In this document: positions 5,933-7,836 of the stretch, one piece after another
Layout of the letters: each line of letters starts with the position of its first letter
Position numbering within the stretch: the first letter of the stretch is position 1
Source: CAZKFA01 sp964551925
GTDB taxonomy: Bacteria; Cyanobacteriota; Vampirovibrionia; LMEP-6097
Direction: 5' to 3'
DNA length: 7,836 nt
Assembly (NCBI GenBank): GCA_964551925.1
Contig: CAZKFA010000045.1
Location: 1 to 7,836, forward strand
Position numbers and translations under genes: made by a program
Notes under the pieces: model-generated
What the model was told of the DNA's origin: nothing
The model's input: only the letters and a program-made list of their open reading frames with translations
Databases searched by the model: none

Positions 5933-6734
5933 TCAAACCTATTTTATTGATGCCACTTAAATCAACCTTGTGATTCAGCAACGCAGCTAAGACCAAAGCT
6001 GAACTTGGCTCTATGACTATCTTTAAACGTTGCAAAGCAAAATTGACGGCATCTCTAATCTCTTGCTCAGAGATTAAAATCACTCCATCAAGATTATCAT
6101 GCAATATATCATAAGTGATCTTACCAGGCGTACAAAGTGCGACACCATCAGCAATAGTCTGTGGAGCATCGATACTAACTCGCTTGCCGGCCTTGAAGGA
6201 TAGATCCCAATCATTAGCAACTTCTGGCTCTACACCATAAACCTTAATATTAGGTTTCAAGCCTCTAGCAGCAATCATAGTCCCAGAAAGCAATCCACCA
6301 CCACCAAGTGGCGACATCACCAAATCCAAATCTGGTACTTCTTGCATCAACTCGTAAGCAGCAGTTCCTTGACCTGCAATAACATCAAGATCATCATAAC
6401 CATGAATTAGTGCTGCTCCTTCTTCTAGCAACTTAGCTACAATCTGGTCTCTATCTTCGTTATAGCGATCAAAAAATTTCACCGTCGCACCATANNNNNN
6501 NNNNNNNNNNNNNNNNNNNNNNNNNNNNNNNNNNNNNNNNNNNNNNNNNNNNNNNNNNNNNNNNNNNNNNNNNNNNNNNNNNNNNNNNNNNNNNCACTTC
6601 AAATAAACTCGTGCCCCAGCAATCGCATCAAGCGTACGCGAGGTTAACACTGGAGTATGGTTAGCAACTCCTTCTAAACGCAGAGCTGCCGCTTCAATAT
6701 CCTTAAGAGTAAGCAAAGTAGACGCAGTGTTCAT
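5895..6734 (-). CDS. PLP-dependent threonine / threo-3-hydroxyaspartate ammonia-lyase, short form (interrupted by gap)
   Basis: A fold-type II PLP enzyme that deaminates threonine/serine or hydroxyaspartate to a 2-oxo acid and ammonia. Seen: IEAAALRLEGVANHTPVLTS (13-32) and ARVYLK (41-46), both typical; then 100 N; then YGATVKFFDR (81-90), VIAGQGTAAYEL (118-129), the Gly loop SPLGGGGLLSG (141-151) for the cofactor phosphate, VEPE (168-171), IADG (194-197), IEPSSA (241-246) and the final SGGNVD (270-275). The codon at the gap edge is TGN, fitting the family Cys after LK. The PLP lysine (SFK-type motif) and the SGNH motif fall in the gap. There is no ACT domain, so it is the catabolic TdcB/hydroxyaspartate type rather than long biosynthetic IlvA. 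The N-terminus looks closest to hydroxyaspartate ammonia-lyases as I recall them, so substrate is open. Compared with TdcB the C-terminus is about ten residues short. Confidence 0.88.
   Translation of the reverse strand: MNTASTLLTLKDIEAAALRLEGVANHTPVLTSRTLDAIAGARVYLKXXXXXXXXXXXXXXXXXXXXXXXXXXXXXXXXXXYGATVKFFDRYNEDRDQIVAKLLEEGAALIHGYDDLDVIAGQGTAAYELMQEVPDLDLVMSPLGGGGLLSGTMIAARGLKPNIKVYGVEPEVANDWDLSFKAGKRVSIDAPQTIADGVALCTPGKITYDILHDNLDGVILISEQEIRDAVNFALQRLKIVIEPSSALVLAALLNHKVDLSGINKIGLIISGGNVDLRFV
6495..6594. other. Assembly gap, 100 N (true gap probably about 214 nt)
   Basis: Run of exactly 100 N inside the ammonia-lyase gene. In relatives such as TdcB, about 72 residues separate the LK before the gap from the YGA-like motif after it, while 100 N holds about 34. 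The N run is therefore probably a fixed-size placeholder. A gap of about 214 nt would keep the same frame. Confidence 0.9.
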
Positions 6735-6741
6735 AGTATCT

Positions 6742-6770
6742 ATCTTAACATATTACAAAGATTATGTAAT
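6742..6770 (-). promoter_or_regulatory. Putative promoter of the ammonia-lyase gene
   Basis: On the minus strand, ATTACA (6770-6765, 4 of 6 to TTGACA) and TAAGAT (6747-6742, 4 of 6 to TATAAT) are spaced by 17 nt. The predicted start is close to the ATG at 6734, which would make a leaderless or nearly leaderless mRNA. Both hexamers are moderate matches only. Confidence 0.3.
6752..6770. promoter_or_regulatory. Inverted repeat in the divergent spacer, possible operator
   Basis: Perfect 6-bp arms ATTACA (6752-6757) and TGTAAT (6765-6770) are separated by 7 nt, giving a 19-bp dyad of the size bound by dimeric helix-turn-helix regulators. It overlaps the putative -35 of the ammonia-lyase promoter. 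A chance match is possible in this A+T-rich spacer. Confidence 0.3.
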
Positions 6771-6798
6771 TCACTGCTCGCAAAGTTCTCTCTCCATT

Positions 6799-6828
6799 CT
6801 GAAACCCAAATCTTCTAACTGCTAGAAT
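6799..6828 (+). promoter_or_regulatory. Putative extended -10 promoter of the Cys-rich membrane-protein gene
   Basis: TGC-TAGAAT (6820-6828) is an extended -10 and CTGAAA (6799-6804) a 4-of-6 match to -35, with an 18-nt spacer. The predicted start falls at or next to the ATG at 6835, and no SD is visible, so the mRNA may be leaderless. Confidence 0.4.
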
Positions 6829-6834
6829 ATAACA

Positions 6835-7581
6835 ATGACTTTCATACAAATAATTGGCACTACAGTAGTATCTCTCGGCTTAGCGATTGTGGTTTTCTCA
6901 CTGATCACAAAATACAGCGATATACTTTGCAAGGCTCCGGGTTTGGATCTTACAGTTAGTGTTTTTACCTGGATACCCTGGGTGCTTGCTTGGCGTGAAG
7001 CGGGTCCAGCAGGCTTCGGAGCAAGCTTGATTGGGCAATTAATAGTGCTTTATCTTTTTAATTATGTGCACGCTAAATTCATCATGCGTTACAAAGGACC
7101 AACTCTAGAACGCGCACTCAATAAAGTAGTCGGCTTCAGTCGCAATCATATAGGGCTATTCATTAGTTTAGGCGCGCTGCCATTTTTCTTGATGGTGAGA
7201 GTTGGCGAGATACTTCTTTATAATCCTTTGGTTTGGACTCTTGGCTTCCCTAAGTACAAGGTTTCAGAGTGGATCAATGTTTCAAGATTTAAATTCGATG
7301 GCTTGGTTGGCCATGATATGGTTTGGTGTCTCTATTGTGATTGGATGACGGGGATCTACTCGCTTGGTGCTGAGATGCTGCGCAATGTAGAATCTTTCTG
7401 GTGCCCGATTCGTTTCTACGAAGGTAAGAAATGCGACAACTGTAAAGTTGACTTCCCTGATATCGATAAATGGATTCCAGCTGACGGTAAGATGACCGAT
7501 GTCGTCGATTTATTATTAGAACAATATCCACCAGATTCTAAAGCCGATCGTAGTTGGTTTGGGCATCCGGGAAGGAAATGA
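6835..7581 (+). CDS. Unknown membrane protein with a Cys-rich C-terminal domain
   Basis: Not recognised. The N-terminal half is hydrophobic, with likely spans at about 4-25, 40-53, 62-80 and 107-121. The C-terminal half (about 155-248) is soluble-type and looks conserved in character: GHDMVWCLYCDW (159-170), FWCPIRFYEG (188-197), KKCDNCKVDFPD (198-209). The five clustered cysteines (165, 168, 190, 200, 203) with His160 resemble a metal-binding or redox-active site, such as a zinc knuckle. The domain is unusually rich in Trp and ends in polar residues without a further span. Start ATG 6835 is the first in frame and directly precedes the first span. It is transcribed away from the ammonia-lyase gene across a 100-bp spacer and faces the antirepressor-like gene at its 3' end. 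Function is unknown; metal binding is inference from the Cys spacing. Confidence 0.8.
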   Translation: MTFIQIIGTTVVSLGLAIVVFSLITKYSDILCKAPGLDLTVSVFTWIPWVLAWREAGPAGFGASLIGQLIVLYLFNYVHAKFIMRYKGPTLERALNKVVGFSRNHIGLFISLGALPFFLMVRVGEILLYNPLVWTLGFPKYKVSEWINVSRFKFDGLVGHDMVWCLYCDWMTGIYSLGAEMLRNVESFWCPIRFYEGKKCDNCKVDFPDIDKWIPADGKMTDVVDLLLEQYPPDSKADRSWFGHPGRK

Positions 7582-7632
7582 AACCCTATAGTGGTACTAC
7601 AAGGTTGCGATTGATCCGAATAGCCAGAAGAT

Positions 7633-7836
7633 TTATTTCTTCTTCCCCTTGATTTGCTTTTTAGGTGGTAGATAATTTTCTTCTGTAATAACTTTCTTGC
7701 CTGTTTTTTGTTCTAATTCTAATTTAGCTTTTTTGGCAATGCCACCGCCCTTTTTGCTAGCTACTTTGTTCTCTGATATGCCTTTTGCTTCCATTGTCTC
7801 TGCAATCTGCCTTGTAGAAAGCTCCGCTAGAGCCGT
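7633..7836 (-). CDS. C-terminal fragment of a Bro-N / phage-antirepressor-like protein (partial)
   Basis: A minus-strand frame enters from the right edge and ends with TAA at 7635-7633, giving the last 67 residues. The order LAELSTRQIAE (3-13), ENKVASKKGGGIAKKAKLELE (22-42) and TGKKVITEENYL (45-56), followed by a Lys-rich tail, matches what I recall of the C-terminus of Bro-N domain proteins of about 280 residues, often annotated as prophage antirepressor-like or, loosely, DinD-like. There, a short helix with a ST-x-x-IA motif precedes an ENK-x-AA-KGG segment. The N-terminal DNA-binding Bro domain lies outside the window. Its role is uncertain: it may be a prophage relic, a regulator or a defence-associated gene. 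It converges with the membrane-protein gene across a 51-bp spacer in which no clear terminator is seen. Confidence 0.6.
   Translation of the reverse strand, partial: TALAELSTRQIAETMEAKGISENKVASKKGGGIAKKAKLELEQKTGKKVITEENYLPPKKQIKGKKK

Noticed and set aside
7289..7531. Minus-strand 80-codon frame
   Set aside because: It is antisense to the conserved Cys-rich domain of the membrane protein and shows no recognisable features.
7582..7632. Possible terminator between the convergent genes
   Set aside because: Only a 4-bp TAGT/ACTA stem is present, with no G+C-rich hairpin and no adjoining T-tract.

Overview
The window looks like a draft chromosomal scaffold from a bacterium with moderately A+T-rich DNA. 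It is densely packed, with short or overlapping gene junctions, standard genetic code and ATG, GTG and possibly TTG starts. Three runs of exactly 100 N (2345-2444, 5272-5371, 6495-6594) sit inside genes and look like nominal scaffold gaps. No rRNA, tRNA, CRISPR array or insertion sequence is visible. The lineage cannot be fixed from sequence alone. An uncultured, environmental-type bacterium is likely; a non-photosynthetic relative of Cyanobacteria (Melainabacteria/Vampirovibrionia type) is only a low-confidence guess from the style of the unknown proteins.

Left part (1-2561, + strand): two tightly coupled genes (ATGA overlap) encode low-complexity proteins rich in Gly, Pro, Ala and Ser/Thr. 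Their N-terminal leaders are similar and neither has a classical signal peptide. The first carries a thioredoxin-like domain with a CGNC site, a glycine-zipper-like segment and two further C-x4-C pairs. The second has a strongly glycine-rich centre and an interrupted C-terminal region. This pair is the best candidate here for an undescribed system.

Middle (2562-5932, + strand): bioA (DAPA aminotransferase, biotin synthesis) stands alone behind a perfect TATAAT that overlaps a 23-bp imperfect dyad. Between bioA and the next gene lie a long hairpin over the bioA stop codon and a second GC-rich hairpin whose U-tract faces the minus strand. Then comes a WecA/TagO-type polyprenyl-phosphate sugar-1-phosphate transferase, which starts lipid-linked glycan synthesis, followed at once by an unknown multi-spanning membrane protein. 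These last two probably form an operon.

Right part: a minus-strand PLP-dependent threonine/hydroxyaspartate ammonia-lyase (5895-6734) converges on the membrane protein with a 38-nt overlap. A 100-bp divergent spacer separates it from a plus-strand unknown membrane protein (6835-7581) with a Cys-rich C-terminal domain. At the right edge, the minus-strand 3' end of a Bro-N/antirepressor-like gene enters the window (7633-7836). The metabolic genes are not obviously linked in function. The glycan-initiating transferase, the membrane proteins and the low-complexity proteins suggest a partly cell-envelope neighbourhood.
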